Shown: positions 1-4,996 of the stretch, piece by piece | Position numbering within the stretch: position 1 is the stretch's first letter | Layout of the letters: each line of letters starts with the position of its first letter | Source of the DNA: Cellulomonas sp. | GTDB lineage: Bacteria > Actinomycetota > Actinomycetes > Actinomycetales > Cellulomonadaceae | Length of the DNA: 8,981 nt | Assembly: GCA_027451305.1 (NCBI GenBank) | Contig: DAIDJQ010000069.1 | Span: 1-8,981, forward strand | Direction: 5' to 3' | Position numbers and translations under genes: made by a program | The notes under the pieces: model-generated | What the model was told of the DNA's origin: nothing | The model's database searches: none | Seen by the model: only the letters and a program-made list of their open reading frames with translations

Positions 1-250
1 CCGCGCGTACCGCAAGACGCGCCGGGGCTACGTCGTCAGCGACAAGATGGAGAAGACCGTCGTGGTCGAGGTCGAGGACCGGGTCAAGCACCCGCTCTAC
101 GGCAAGGTCATGCGGCGTACGAGCAAGGTCAAGGCGCACGACGAGCTCAGCTCGGCAGGAATCGGCGACCTCGTGCTCATCATGGAGACCCGTCCGCTGT
201 CGGCCACCAAGCGGTGGCGTGTGGTCGAGGTCCTCGAGAAGGCCAAGTAA
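1..250 (+). CDS. rpsQ: 30S ribosomal protein S17, 3' part (5' end outside window)
   Basis: S17 is a primary 16S rRNA-binding protein that helps assemble the 5' domain of the small subunit. The visible part reads in the frame starting at base 2 (R-A-Y-R-K-T-R-R-G) and ends at TAA 248-250, giving 82 residues. It contains the family core: [13 protein letters not shown], then V-K-H-P-L-Y-G-K-V, the basic [11 protein letters not shown] patch, and the closing [15 protein letters not shown]. The in-frame ATG at 47 is an internal Met (normal in D-K-M-x-K-T-V), not the start. The N-terminus lies upstream of the window. In this gene order S17 is the last gene of the S10 operon, and a 130-bp structured gap separates it from rplN. 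Confidence 0.97.
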   Translation, partial: RAYRKTRRGYVVSDKMEKTVVVEVEDRVKHPLYGKVMRRTSKVKAHDELSSAGIGDLVLIMETRPLSATKRWRVVEVLEKAK

Positions 251-260
251 GCAGACAGGC

Positions 261-309
261 AGTTGCCCACGCGTGGACCGCGGTCCGCGACGTGTGCATC
301 ACGGCAACT
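261..309 (+). promoter_or_regulatory. Bulged RNA hairpin in the rpsQ-rplN gap (hairpin 1)
   Basis: AGTTGCC at 261-267 is exactly complementary to GGCAACT at 303-309. Inside it, CACG 268-271 pairs with CGTG 291-294. After one bulged A (290), 272-278 pairs with 283-289 (one U-G pair), closing a CGCG loop at 279-282. An 8-nt bulge (295-302) sits on the 3' side between the outer and inner stems. That makes about 18 pairs in 49 nt. There is no T-run after it, so it does not look like a simple intrinsic terminator. Its place ahead of rplN, the first gene of the spc unit, suggests a leader element or RNA-processing site. The function is inference. Confidence 0.55.
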
Positions 310-324
310 ATCCGTTCGGCCAGG

Positions 325-353
325 CTCGTCCGTCCGGGAGACCGGGCGGCGAG
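325..353 (+). promoter_or_regulatory. GNRA-capped RNA hairpin upstream of rplN (hairpin 2)
   Basis: CTCG 325-328 pairs with CGAG 350-353. A single bulged T (329) follows, then 330-337 pairs with 342-349 (one U-G pair at 333/346), closing a GAGA loop at 338-341, a GNRA tetraloop. This gives 12 pairs in 29 nt, placed 15 nt after hairpin 1 and 15 nt before the rplN Shine-Dalgarno sequence (369-373). The pairing is read directly from the sequence. A regulatory role is inferred from position only. Confidence 0.5.
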
Positions 354-380
354 AACCCGCCAGACGACAGGAGCAGGTAG

Positions 381-749
381 ATGATCCAGCAGGAGACGCG
401 GCTGCGCGTCGCCGACAACACGGGTGCCAAGGAGATCTTGTGCATCCGTGTGCTCGGCGGGTCCGGTCGCCGCTACGCCGGCATCGGTGACGTCATCGTC
501 GCCACGGTGAAGGACGCGATCCCTGGCGGGAACGTGAAGAAGGGCGACGTCGTCAAGGCGGTCGTCGTGCGTACCCGCAAGGAGCGCCGTCGTCCCGACG
601 GCTCGTACATCAAGTTCGACGAGAACGCCGCGGTCATCCTGAAGAACGACGGTGAGCCCCGCGGCACCCGCATCTTCGGTCCGGTCGGTCGCGAGCTGCG
701 CGACAAGAAGTTCATGAAGATCATCTCGCTGGCGCCGGAGGTGCTCTGA
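381..749 (+). CDS. rplN: 50S ribosomal protein L14
   Basis: L14 (uL14) binds 23S rRNA on the interface side of the large subunit and contacts the 30S subunit. The 122 residues equal the usual bacterial length. Recognisable segments are the start [17 protein letters not shown], the central [13 protein letters not shown], then V-R-T-R-K-E, and the end segment [14 protein letters not shown]. The ATG at 381 is supported by AGGAG at 369-373 with a 7-nt spacer. It is the first gene after the 130-bp hairpin-containing gap, so it probably heads the spc transcription unit or is separately controlled from the S10 genes. rplX follows after 2 nt, and the rplX ribosome-binding site lies inside the rplN 3' end. 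Confidence 0.98.
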   Translation: MIQQETRLRVADNTGAKEILCIRVLGGSGRRYAGIGDVIVATVKDAIPGGNVKKGDVVKAVVVRTRKERRRPDGSYIKFDENAAVILKNDGEPRGTRIFGPVGRELRDKKFMKIISLAPEVL

Positions 750-751
750 CC

Positions 752-1093
752 ATGGCCAAGATCAAGAAGGGCGACCTCGTCGTCGTCATCTCGGGCCGGG
801 ACAAGGGCCAGCAGGGCCGTGTGCTGGAGGTCCTCGTCGAGACCCAGCGCGTGGTGGTCGAGGGTGTGCAGCGGGTGACCAAGCACGTCAAGGCTGGTCA
901 GACGCAGCGCGGGACCCAGACCGGTGGCATCGAGACCGTCGAGGCTCCCATCCACATCAGCAACGTGATGCTGGTCGACCCGGAGACCAAGAAGGGCACC
1001 CGGGTGGGCTACCGCACCGAGCAGGTCGAGCGTGACGGTCGCACCCGTACGGTCCGCGTCCGCGTGGCCAAGCGCTCGGGTAAGGACATCTGA
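752..1093 (+). CDS. rplX: 50S ribosomal protein L24
   Basis: L24 (uL24) is an assembly-initiator protein that binds the 5' domain of 23S rRNA near the exit tunnel. The protein has 113 residues. A KOW motif lies at about residues 4-31 ([22 protein letters not shown]), followed by the family segment [10 protein letters not shown] and the C-terminal [22 protein letters not shown] at 737-741, inside rplN, lies 10 nt before ATG 752. The stop TGA (1091-1093) shares one base with the rplE ATG, so translation of the two genes is probably coupled. In E. coli the S8 repressor site lies near this rplX-rplE junction; I see no comparable structure here. Confidence 0.98.
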   Translation: MAKIKKGDLVVVISGRDKGQQGRVLEVLVETQRVVVEGVQRVTKHVKAGQTQRGTQTGGIETVEAPIHISNVMLVDPETKKGTRVGYRTEQVERDGRTRTVRVRVAKRSGKDI

Positions 1094-1665
1094 TGACGCA
1101 GACCAGCATCGACGCGCCGGCACAGCCGCGGCTGAAGGCGCGCTACAACGCGGAGATCCGCGACGCGCTGCTCAAGCAGTTCGGCCACGAGAACGTCAAC
1201 CAGGTCGCACGGCTGGTGAAGGTCGTCGTGAACATGGGCGTGGGGGAGGCCGCGAGGGACTCCAAGCTCATCGACGGCGCGGTCCGCGACCTCACTGCGA
1301 TCACCGGCCAGAAGCCGCAGGTCACCAAGTCCCGCACCTCGATCGCGCAGTTCAAGCTGCGCGAGGGCATGCCGATCGGCGCCCACGTGACGCTGCGCGG
1401 CGACCGGGCCTGGGAGTTCCTGGACCGCCTGCTGTCGGTTGCGCTGCCGCGCATCCGCGACTTCCGCGGCCTCTCGGACAAGCAGTTCGACGGCCACGGG
1501 AACTACACCTTCGGGCTGACCGAGCAGTCGGTGTTCCACGAGATCGACCAGGACAACATCGACCGCGTGCGGGGCATGGACATCACGGTCGTCACCACGG
1601 CCACGACGGACGACGAGGGACGCGCGTTCCTCAAGGCCCTCGGCTTCCCGTTCAAGGAGAACTGA
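1093..1665 (+). CDS. rplE: 50S ribosomal protein L5
   Basis: L5 (uL5) binds 5S rRNA and helix 84 of 23S rRNA in the central protuberance and contacts S13 across the subunit interface. The 190-residue length is typical once a short actinobacterial N-terminal tail (about residues 1-12) is allowed for. Family landmarks are L-K-A-R-Y-N, the [10 protein letters not shown] loop, the I-T-G-Q-K-P segment with [15 protein letters not shown], then R-I-R-D-F-R-G-L and N-Y-T-F-G-L-T-E-Q. The ATG at 1093 overlaps the rplX stop (TGATG), with AAGGA at 1082-1086 as ribosome-binding site. rpsN starts one base after the stop. Confidence 0.98.
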   Translation: MTQTSIDAPAQPRLKARYNAEIRDALLKQFGHENVNQVARLVKVVVNMGVGEAARDSKLIDGAVRDLTAITGQKPQVTKSRTSIAQFKLREGMPIGAHVTLRGDRAWEFLDRLLSVALPRIRDFRGLSDKQFDGHGNYTFGLTEQSVFHEIDQDNIDRVRGMDITVVTTATTDDEGRAFLKALGFPFKEN

Positions 1666-1666
1666 C

Positions 1667-1852
1667 ATGGCGAAGACCGCCCTCGTCAACAAGGCGAACG
1701 CCACGCCGAAGTTCGGTGTGCGTGGCTACAACCGCTGCCAGCGCTGCGGTCGCCCCCGCTCGGTGTACCGCAAGTTCGGCCTGTGCCGGATCTGCGTGCG
1801 CGAGATGGCGCACCGCGGCGAGCTGCCCGGCGTCACCAAGAGCAGCTGGTAA
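1667..1852 (+). CDS. rpsN: 30S ribosomal protein S14, zinc-binding (type Z)
   Basis: S14 (uS14) is needed late in 30S head assembly. This 61-residue form carries a four-cysteine zinc ribbon: C24-x2-C27 and C40-x2-C43, in the context R-C-Q-R-C-G-R-P and F-G-L-C-R-I-C-V-R. It is therefore the C+ short type. Many actinobacteria also keep a longer cysteine-free S14 elsewhere under zinc-responsive (Zur) control; that is known for the group and cannot be seen in this window. ATG 1667 is one base after the rplE stop, with AAGGAGA at 1654-1660 as ribosome-binding site. An 86-nt gap with a strong hairpin follows. Confidence 0.97.
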   Translation: MAKTALVNKANATPKFGVRGYNRCQRCGRPRSVYRKFGLCRICVREMAHRGELPGVTKSSW

Positions 1853-1876
1853 CGAACCCTGTAGGAGACAGACGTC

Positions 1877-1914
1877 GGTAGGTCCCGGTCCTGCGTGAGC
1901 AGGACCGGGATACC
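1877..1914 (+). promoter_or_regulatory. 16-bp hairpin with GTGA tetraloop between rpsN and rpsH
   Basis: Bases 1883-1894 are perfectly complementary to 1899-1910 (12 consecutive Watson-Crick pairs), closing a GTGA (GNRA) loop at 1895-1898. Below a two-base bulge (GG, 1881-1882), GGTA 1877-1880 pairs with TACC 1911-1914, giving 16 pairs in all. No T-run follows, so full termination is unlikely. An mRNA-stabilising, attenuating or protein-binding element ahead of rpsH is possible. S8, the rpsH product, is the spc-operon repressor in E. coli. A link to S8 here is only a hypothesis. Confidence 0.6.
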
Positions 1915-1921
1915 CCGGCGA

Positions 1922-1938
1922 GAGAGGGGCGACGCCCC
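1922..1938 (+). promoter_or_regulatory. rpsH ribosome-binding site inside a small hairpin
   Basis: The only purine-rich candidate ribosome-binding site close to the rpsH ATG is GAGAGGGG (1922-1929). GGGGC 1926-1930 is complementary to GCCCC 1934-1938 with a 3-nt loop, and the 3' arm ends directly against ATG 1939. Such pairing would hide the site until it is opened, for example by a ribosome finishing rpsN or by other factors. The pairing is visible; the effect on translation is inferred. Confidence 0.4.
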
Positions 1939-2337
1939 ATGACCATGACCGACCCGATCGCCGACTTCCTGACGCGGCTGCGCAACGCGAACTCCGCGCA
2001 CCACGACTCGGTGACCATCCCGTTCTCGAAGCTCAAGTCGCACATCGCGGAGATCCTGCAGGCGGAGGGCTACATCGCCGGTTGGATCGTCGAGGACGCC
2101 GAGGTGGGCAAGAACCTCGTCGTGACCTTGAAGTACGGCCCGCACCGCGAGCGTGCGCTGGCCGGCGTCAAGCGCGTGTCGAAGCCCGGCCTGCGCGTGT
2201 ACGCCAAGTCGACCAACCTGCCGAAGGTGCTCGGCGGCCTGGGCGTGGCGATCCTGTCCACGTCGTCCGGGCTGCTGACCGACAAGCAGGCCGCCAAGAA
2301 GGGCGTGGGTGGGGAAGTCCTCGCCTACGTCTGGTAA
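1939..2337 (+). CDS. rpsH: 30S ribosomal protein S8
   Basis: S8 (uS8) binds helix 21 of 16S rRNA and organises the central domain; in E. coli it also represses the spc operon. The protein has 132 residues. The N-terminus [18 protein letters not shown] and the motif [11 protein letters not shown] are diagnostic. The C-terminal signature region is visible around [12 protein letters not shown] and ends in G-E-V-L-A-Y-V-W. A second in-frame ATG lies at 1945. I keep 1939 because M-T-M-T-D-P is the usual actinobacterial start. Its ribosome-binding site is folded into a small hairpin, unlike the other genes here. rplF follows after 24 nt. Confidence 0.98.
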   Translation: MTMTDPIADFLTRLRNANSAHHDSVTIPFSKLKSHIAEILQAEGYIAGWIVEDAEVGKNLVVTLKYGPHRERALAGVKRVSKPGLRVYAKSTNLPKVLGGLGVAILSTSSGLLTDKQAAKKGVGGEVLAYVW

Positions 2338-2361
2338 CCGAGAGACGGAGAGGAGAAGCCC

Positions 2362-2901
2362 ATGTCTCGTATCGGCAGGATCCCCGTCCCGGTCCCGGCA
2401 GGCGTCCAGGTCGACATCGACGGCGCCGTGGTGACCGTCAACGGCCCGAAGGGGTCGTTGGTTCACACGGTCGCCGCGCCCATCCAGGTGGCGCGCGACG
2501 ACGCCGGCGCCCTCGTGGTGTCCCGGCCCGACGACGAGCGCGCCTCGCGCTCGCTGCACGGCCTCACCCGCACGCTGCTGGCCAACATGGTCGTCGGTGT
2601 GACGGACGGCTACAGCAAGAAGCTCGAGATCGTCGGCACCGGGTACCGCGTGCAGGCCAAGGGTTCGAACCTCGAGTTCGCCCTCGGCTTCAGCCACCCC
2701 GTCACGGTCGAGCCCCCGGATGGCATCACCTTCTCGGTCGAGACCCCCACCAAGTTCACGGTGACGGGCATCGACAAGCAGCAGGTGGGCGAGGTCGCCG
2801 CGAACATCCGCAAGATCCGCAAGCCCGAGCCGTACAAGGGCAAGGGCGTCAAGTACGCGGACGAGGTCGTGCGGCGCAAGGTCGGAAAGGCTGGGAAGTA
2901 A
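2362..2901 (+). CDS. rplF: 50S ribosomal protein L6
   Basis: L6 (uL6) binds the sarcin-ricin loop area of 23S rRNA near the factor-binding site. The 179-residue length is typical. It has two repeated alpha/beta domains: the first begins [15 protein letters not shown], with V-N-G-P-K-G and the helix [15 protein letters not shown]. The second includes [18 protein letters not shown], and the C-terminal family signature region [21 protein letters not shown] at 2351-2355 lies 6 nt before ATG 2362. rplR begins 3 nt after the TAA stop. Confidence 0.98.
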   Translation: MSRIGRIPVPVPAGVQVDIDGAVVTVNGPKGSLVHTVAAPIQVARDDAGALVVSRPDDERASRSLHGLTRTLLANMVVGVTDGYSKKLEIVGTGYRVQAKGSNLEFALGFSHPVTVEPPDGITFSVETPTKFTVTGIDKQQVGEVAANIRKIRKPEPYKGKGVKYADEVVRRKVGKAGK

Positions 2902-2904
2902 GCC

Positions 2905-3276
2905 ATGGCGATCAGCATCAAGGGCAAGGGCAAGGCGATCTCGCGTCAGCGGCGTCACCTGCGTCTGCGCAAGAAGGTCGTCGGCACCGCCGCGCGTCCG
3001 CGCCTCGTCGTCACCCGATCCGCGCGTCACATCACGGCCCAGGTCGTGGACGACGCCGTGGGCCGGACCCTCGCGTCCGCCTCGACCCTCGAGGTCGAGC
3101 TGCGGGGCACCGAGGGCGACAAGTCCGCCAAGGCCCGCAAGGTCGGCGAGCTCGTCGCCGAGCGCGCGAAGGCCGCGGGCATCGCCGCGGTGGTCTTCGA
3201 CCGCGGCGGCAACAAGTACCACGGCCGGGTGGCCGCGGTCGCCGACGGTGCCCGCGAGGGAGGCCTGGCGCTGTGA
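2905..3276 (+). CDS. rplR: 50S ribosomal protein L18
   Basis: L18 (uL18) binds 5S rRNA together with L5 in the central protuberance. The protein has 123 residues. A basic N-terminal tail ([20 protein letters not shown]) precedes [20 protein letters not shown]. The C-terminal family block is [26 protein letters not shown]. The start at 2905 has only a weak upstream purine stretch (AAAGG 2886-2890, GGGAAG 2893-2898), so it probably depends on coupling to rplF, 3 nt away. The stop TGA forms part of a GTGA overlap with a possible 13-codon frame. Confidence 0.97.
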   Translation: MAISIKGKGKAISRQRRHLRLRKKVVGTAARPRLVVTRSARHITAQVVDDAVGRTLASASTLEVELRGTEGDKSAKARKVGELVAERAKAAGIAAVVFDRGGNKYHGRVAAVADGAREGGLAL

Positions 3277-3314
3277 CCACGACGCACGTCAAGACGAAGA
3301 AGAGGACCCACTGA
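3273..3314 (+). CDS. Possible 13-residue basic mini-protein bridging rplR and rpsE
   Basis: A GTG at 3273 overlaps the rplR stop (GTGA). It opens a frame reading [13 protein letters not shown] and ending at TGA 3312-3314, which shares one base with the rpsE ATG (TGATG). A very good ribosome-binding site, GAGGGAGG at 3256-3263, lies 9 nt upstream. Both ends therefore show the overlap geometry of translational coupling, so a ribosome finishing rplR could pass through this frame into rpsE. The product is short and basic. I do not recognise it, and such a short frame can arise by chance. Confidence 0.3.
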   Translation: MTTTHVKTKKRTH

Positions 3315-3961
3315 TGGCTGCACCTGCACGCAGCAACACCGGTGCCCAGGGGGGCACCGGCGGCGACCGCCGCGACGGTGGTCGTCGTGAGGGCGGGCGT
3401 CGCCAGGACGCCGCTGAGAAGAGCGCGTTCGTCGAGCGCGTCGTGACGATCAACCGCGTCGCCAAGGTCGTCAAGGGTGGCCGTCGGTTCAGCTTCACCG
3501 CGCTCGTCGTGGTGGGCGACGGCGACGGCACCGTCGGCGTCGGCTACGGCAAGGCCAAGGAGGTGCCCGCGGCGATCGCCAAGGGTGTCGAGGAGGCGAA
3601 GAAGAACTTCTTCCGCGTCCCGCGCATCCAGGGCACCATCCCGCACCCCGTCCAGGGTGAGGCCGCCGCCGGTGTCGTCTTCCTGCGCCCCGCCTCTCCG
3701 GGTACCGGTGTGATCGCCGGTGGGCCGGTGCGCGCGGTGCTCGAGTGCGCCGGCATCCACGACGTGCTCAGCAAGTCGCTCGGGTCGTCCAACTCCATCA
3801 ACATCGTGCACGCGACGGTCGCAGCTCTGCGCGGCCTCGAGGAGCCCGCAGCCGTGGCAGCCCGCCGCGGGCTGCCGCTCGAGCACGTCGTGCCGGCCCC
3901 GCTGCTGCGGGCGCAGGCCGCGGGCCGTGCCGCCGCCTCGGCGGCGAAGGTGGGTGCGTGA
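3314..3961 (+). CDS. rpsE: 30S ribosomal protein S5
   Basis: S5 (uS5) lies at the back of the 30S body; it contributes to decoding accuracy and mRNA unwinding. The protein has 215 residues against about 167 in E. coli. The dsRNA-binding-like N-terminal domain runs from about residue 38 ([24 protein letters not shown]). It is followed by [18 protein letters not shown] and the C-terminal domain with [19 protein letters not shown]. The extra length is a Gly/Arg-rich N-tail (about 1-35) and an Ala-rich C-tail. I chose ATG 3314, with AAGAGGA at 3300-3306 and a 7-nt spacer. An in-frame GTG at 3248 lies inside rplR and would add 22 unrelated residues. The stop overlaps the rpmD ATG by one base. Confidence 0.98.
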   Translation: MAAPARSNTGAQGGTGGDRRDGGRREGGRRQDAAEKSAFVERVVTINRVAKVVKGGRRFSFTALVVVGDGDGTVGVGYGKAKEVPAAIAKGVEEAKKNFFRVPRIQGTIPHPVQGEAAAGVVFLRPASPGTGVIAGGPVRAVLECAGIHDVLSKSLGSSNSINIVHATVAALRGLEEPAAVAARRGLPLEHVVPAPLLRAQAAGRAAASAAKVGA

Positions 3962-4143
3962 TGGCACGACTCAAGGTGACCCAGACCAGGTCCGCCATCG
4001 GCGGCAAGCAGAACCAGCGCGACACGCTGCGCACCCTCGGCCTGAAGCGGATCGGTGACGTGGTCGTCAAGGAAGACCGTCCCGAGATCCGCGGCATGGT
4101 CCGCACGGTGACGCATCTCGTCGCGGTCGAGGAGGTCGAGTGA
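3961..4143 (+). CDS. rpmD: 50S ribosomal protein L30
   Basis: L30 (uL30) is a small 23S rRNA-binding protein of the large subunit, absent from some bacteria. The 60-residue length is normal. The sequence [30 protein letters not shown] is the family motif, and it continues to [18 protein letters not shown] 3961 shares its A with the rpsE stop, and GAAGG at 3946-3950 can serve as ribosome-binding site. The gene sits between rpsE and rplO as in the standard spc order. Confidence 0.98.
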   Translation: MARLKVTQTRSAIGGKQNQRDTLRTLGLKRIGDVVVKEDRPEIRGMVRTVTHLVAVEEVE

Positions 4144-4145
4144 CC

Positions 4146-4829
4146 ATGGCCGACGAGAAGAAGGCTGACGAGACCGTCGAGGCGAAGACCCCGGCGAAGA
4201 AGGCCGCGACGGCTAAGGCCGCTCCGGCGAAGTCGGCGACGAAGGCCGCGGCCGACAAGGTCGCTGCCGAGAAGCCGACGGCCGCCAAGACGGAGAAGGC
4301 CCCCAAGGCTGCTGCCGCCAAGGCCGGCACCGCGGTGTCCGAGGCTGCGAAGGAGGCGGCCGAAGCCGCTGCGGTCGTCGGTGCCGGAGGCACGCTGCGC
4401 CTGCACCACCTGCGGCCCGCTCCCGGCGCCAAGACGGCCAAGACCCGCGTGGGTCGAGGCGAGGCGTCGAAGGGCAAGTCCGCCGGTCGCGGCACCAAGG
4501 GCACCAAGGCCCGGTACCAGGTGCCCGAGCGGTTCGAGGGCGGCCAGATGCCGATGCACATGCGGCTTCCGAAGCTGCGCGGGTTCACCAACCCGTTCCG
4601 CGTGGAGTACCAGGTGGTCAACCTCGACCGTCTCTCGGAGCTCTACCCGGACGGCGGCGACGTGACCGTCGCGGACCTGGTGGCCAAGGGTGCGGTCCGC
4701 AAGGGCCGCCCGGTCAAGGTGCTCGGTGACGGCGAGCTGACGGTCAAGGTCTCCGTGGCCGTGGACGCCCTGTCGGCGTCGGCCAAGGACAAGATCGTGG
4801 CCGCCGGCGGGAGCGTCGCGCAGGACTGA
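4146..4829 (+). CDS. rplO: 50S ribosomal protein L15 with an 82-residue Lys/Ala-rich N-terminal extension
   Basis: L15 (uL15) is a late-assembly 23S rRNA-binding protein. The family core begins at residue 83 ([13 protein letters not shown]) and runs to the end, about 145 residues and the usual full length of L15. It includes the [19 protein letters not shown] rRNA-binding tail and [14 protein letters not shown]. Residues 1-82 form a separate low-complexity segment made mainly of Ala, Lys, Glu, Thr and Pro (A-K-K-A-A, A-P-A-K-S, A-A-A-A-K-A), like histone H1-type tails. The reading frame is continuous, without a stop or frameshift. GGAGG at 4131-4135 lies 10 nt before ATG 4146. A GTG at 4140 overlapping the rpmD stop is the alternative start, but its spacer would be only 4 nt. 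Confidence 0.96.
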   Translation: MADEKKADETVEAKTPAKKAATAKAAPAKSATKAAADKVAAEKPTAAKTEKAPKAAAAKAGTAVSEAAKEAAEAAAVVGAGGTLRLHHLRPAPGAKTAKTRVGRGEASKGKSAGRGTKGTKARYQVPERFEGGQMPMHMRLPKLRGFTNPFRVEYQVVNLDRLSELYPDGGDVTVADLVAKGAVRKGRPVKVLGDGELTVKVSVAVDALSASAKDKIVAAGGSVAQD

Positions 4830-4837
4830 TCGACCCC

Positions 4838-4878
4838 GACGGGGCCGGTGGGCGAGACCCTCGCTCGCCGGCCCCGTT
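4838..4878 (+). terminator. Large hairpin after rplO, possible terminator or attenuator
   Basis: Bases 4841-4855 pair with 4861-4875 (15 pairs, two of them G-U) around the loop GACCC at 4856-4860. GAC 4838-4840 can add three more pairs with GTT 4876-4878. The lower stem is GGGGCCGG against CCGGCCCC. It begins 9 nt after the rplO stop. Only a short GTTCC follows, not a T-tract, so termination may be partial or absent, as is common for GC-rich actinobacterial terminators. It would mark the end of the ribosomal-protein part before secY. Confidence 0.5.
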
Positions 4879-4906
4879 CCGGTACTCCCGGCGTATCCGT
4901 TAGGGT
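4877..4906 (+). promoter_or_regulatory. Candidate promoter for secY-adk-map
   Basis: TAGGGT at 4901-4906 fits the actinobacterial housekeeping -10 pattern TAnnnT. With an 18-bp spacer the -35 position is TTCCGG (4877-4882), which matches TTGAC only in its first two bases. A start point near 4912-4915 would put the 5' end of the RNA almost directly at the 20-bp palindrome at 4916. This is judged by eye, and such motifs occur by chance. Confidence 0.35.
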
Positions 4907-4915
4907 TCGGCGGGT

Positions 4916-4935
4916 GCCTGCGACGCGTCGCAGGC
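4916..4935 (+). repeat. Perfect 20-bp palindrome in the secY leader
   Basis: The half-site GCCTGCGACG (4916-4925) is exactly followed by its reverse complement CGTCGCAGGC (4926-4935). As RNA it forms an 8-bp stem with a CGCG loop. As DNA it is a perfect two-fold symmetric site that a dimeric regulator could bind. It lies just downstream of the candidate -10 box, a position suited either to an operator or to a 5'-terminal protective hairpin. The sequence alone does not decide between them. Confidence 0.55.
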
Positions 4936-4938
4936 GGC

Positions 4939-4960
4939 CCGGTCGGAATGTTCCGGCCGG
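4939..4960 (+). promoter_or_regulatory. Second hairpin of the secY leader
   Basis: Bases 4939-4947 pair with 4952-4960 (nine pairs, one of them U-G at 4943/4956), leaving the 4-nt loop ATGT. It begins only 3 nt after the preceding palindrome, so the two stems could stack. It has no T-tract and no start codon of its own in frame with secY. Confidence 0.45.
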
Positions 4961-4967
4961 ACGAGAT

Positions 4968-4983
4968 GCCGCCGACGGGCGGT
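4968..4983 (+). promoter_or_regulatory. Third hairpin of the secY leader, just before the ribosome-binding site
   Basis: CCGCC 4969-4973 pairs with GGCGG 4978-4982 around the loop GACG, with an additional G-T pair at 4968/4983. It ends 3 nt before the secY ribosome-binding site AGGAGG (4987-4992) and leaves that site free. The stem is short and such GC pairing is frequent in this DNA, so this is the weakest of the three leader hairpins. Confidence 0.3.
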
Positions 4984-4996
4984 GCCAGGAGGACAG

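Noticed and set aside
263..490. 75-codon + strand frame in the rpsQ-rplN gap
   Set aside because: It starts with a non-ATG codon inside hairpin 1, runs into rplN out of frame, has no ribosome-binding site and an Arg-rich shadow composition.
1726..3222. 498-codon open frame on the minus strand across rpsN, rpsH, rplF and rplR
   Set aside because: It is the antisense shadow of four ribosomal-protein genes, with a composition biased by GC-rich third positions and no known motif.
2082..3314. 410-codon + strand frame overlapping rpsH, rplF and rplR
   Set aside because: It is an Arg/Gly/Pro-rich out-of-frame reading of well-identified genes, with no independent ribosome-binding site.
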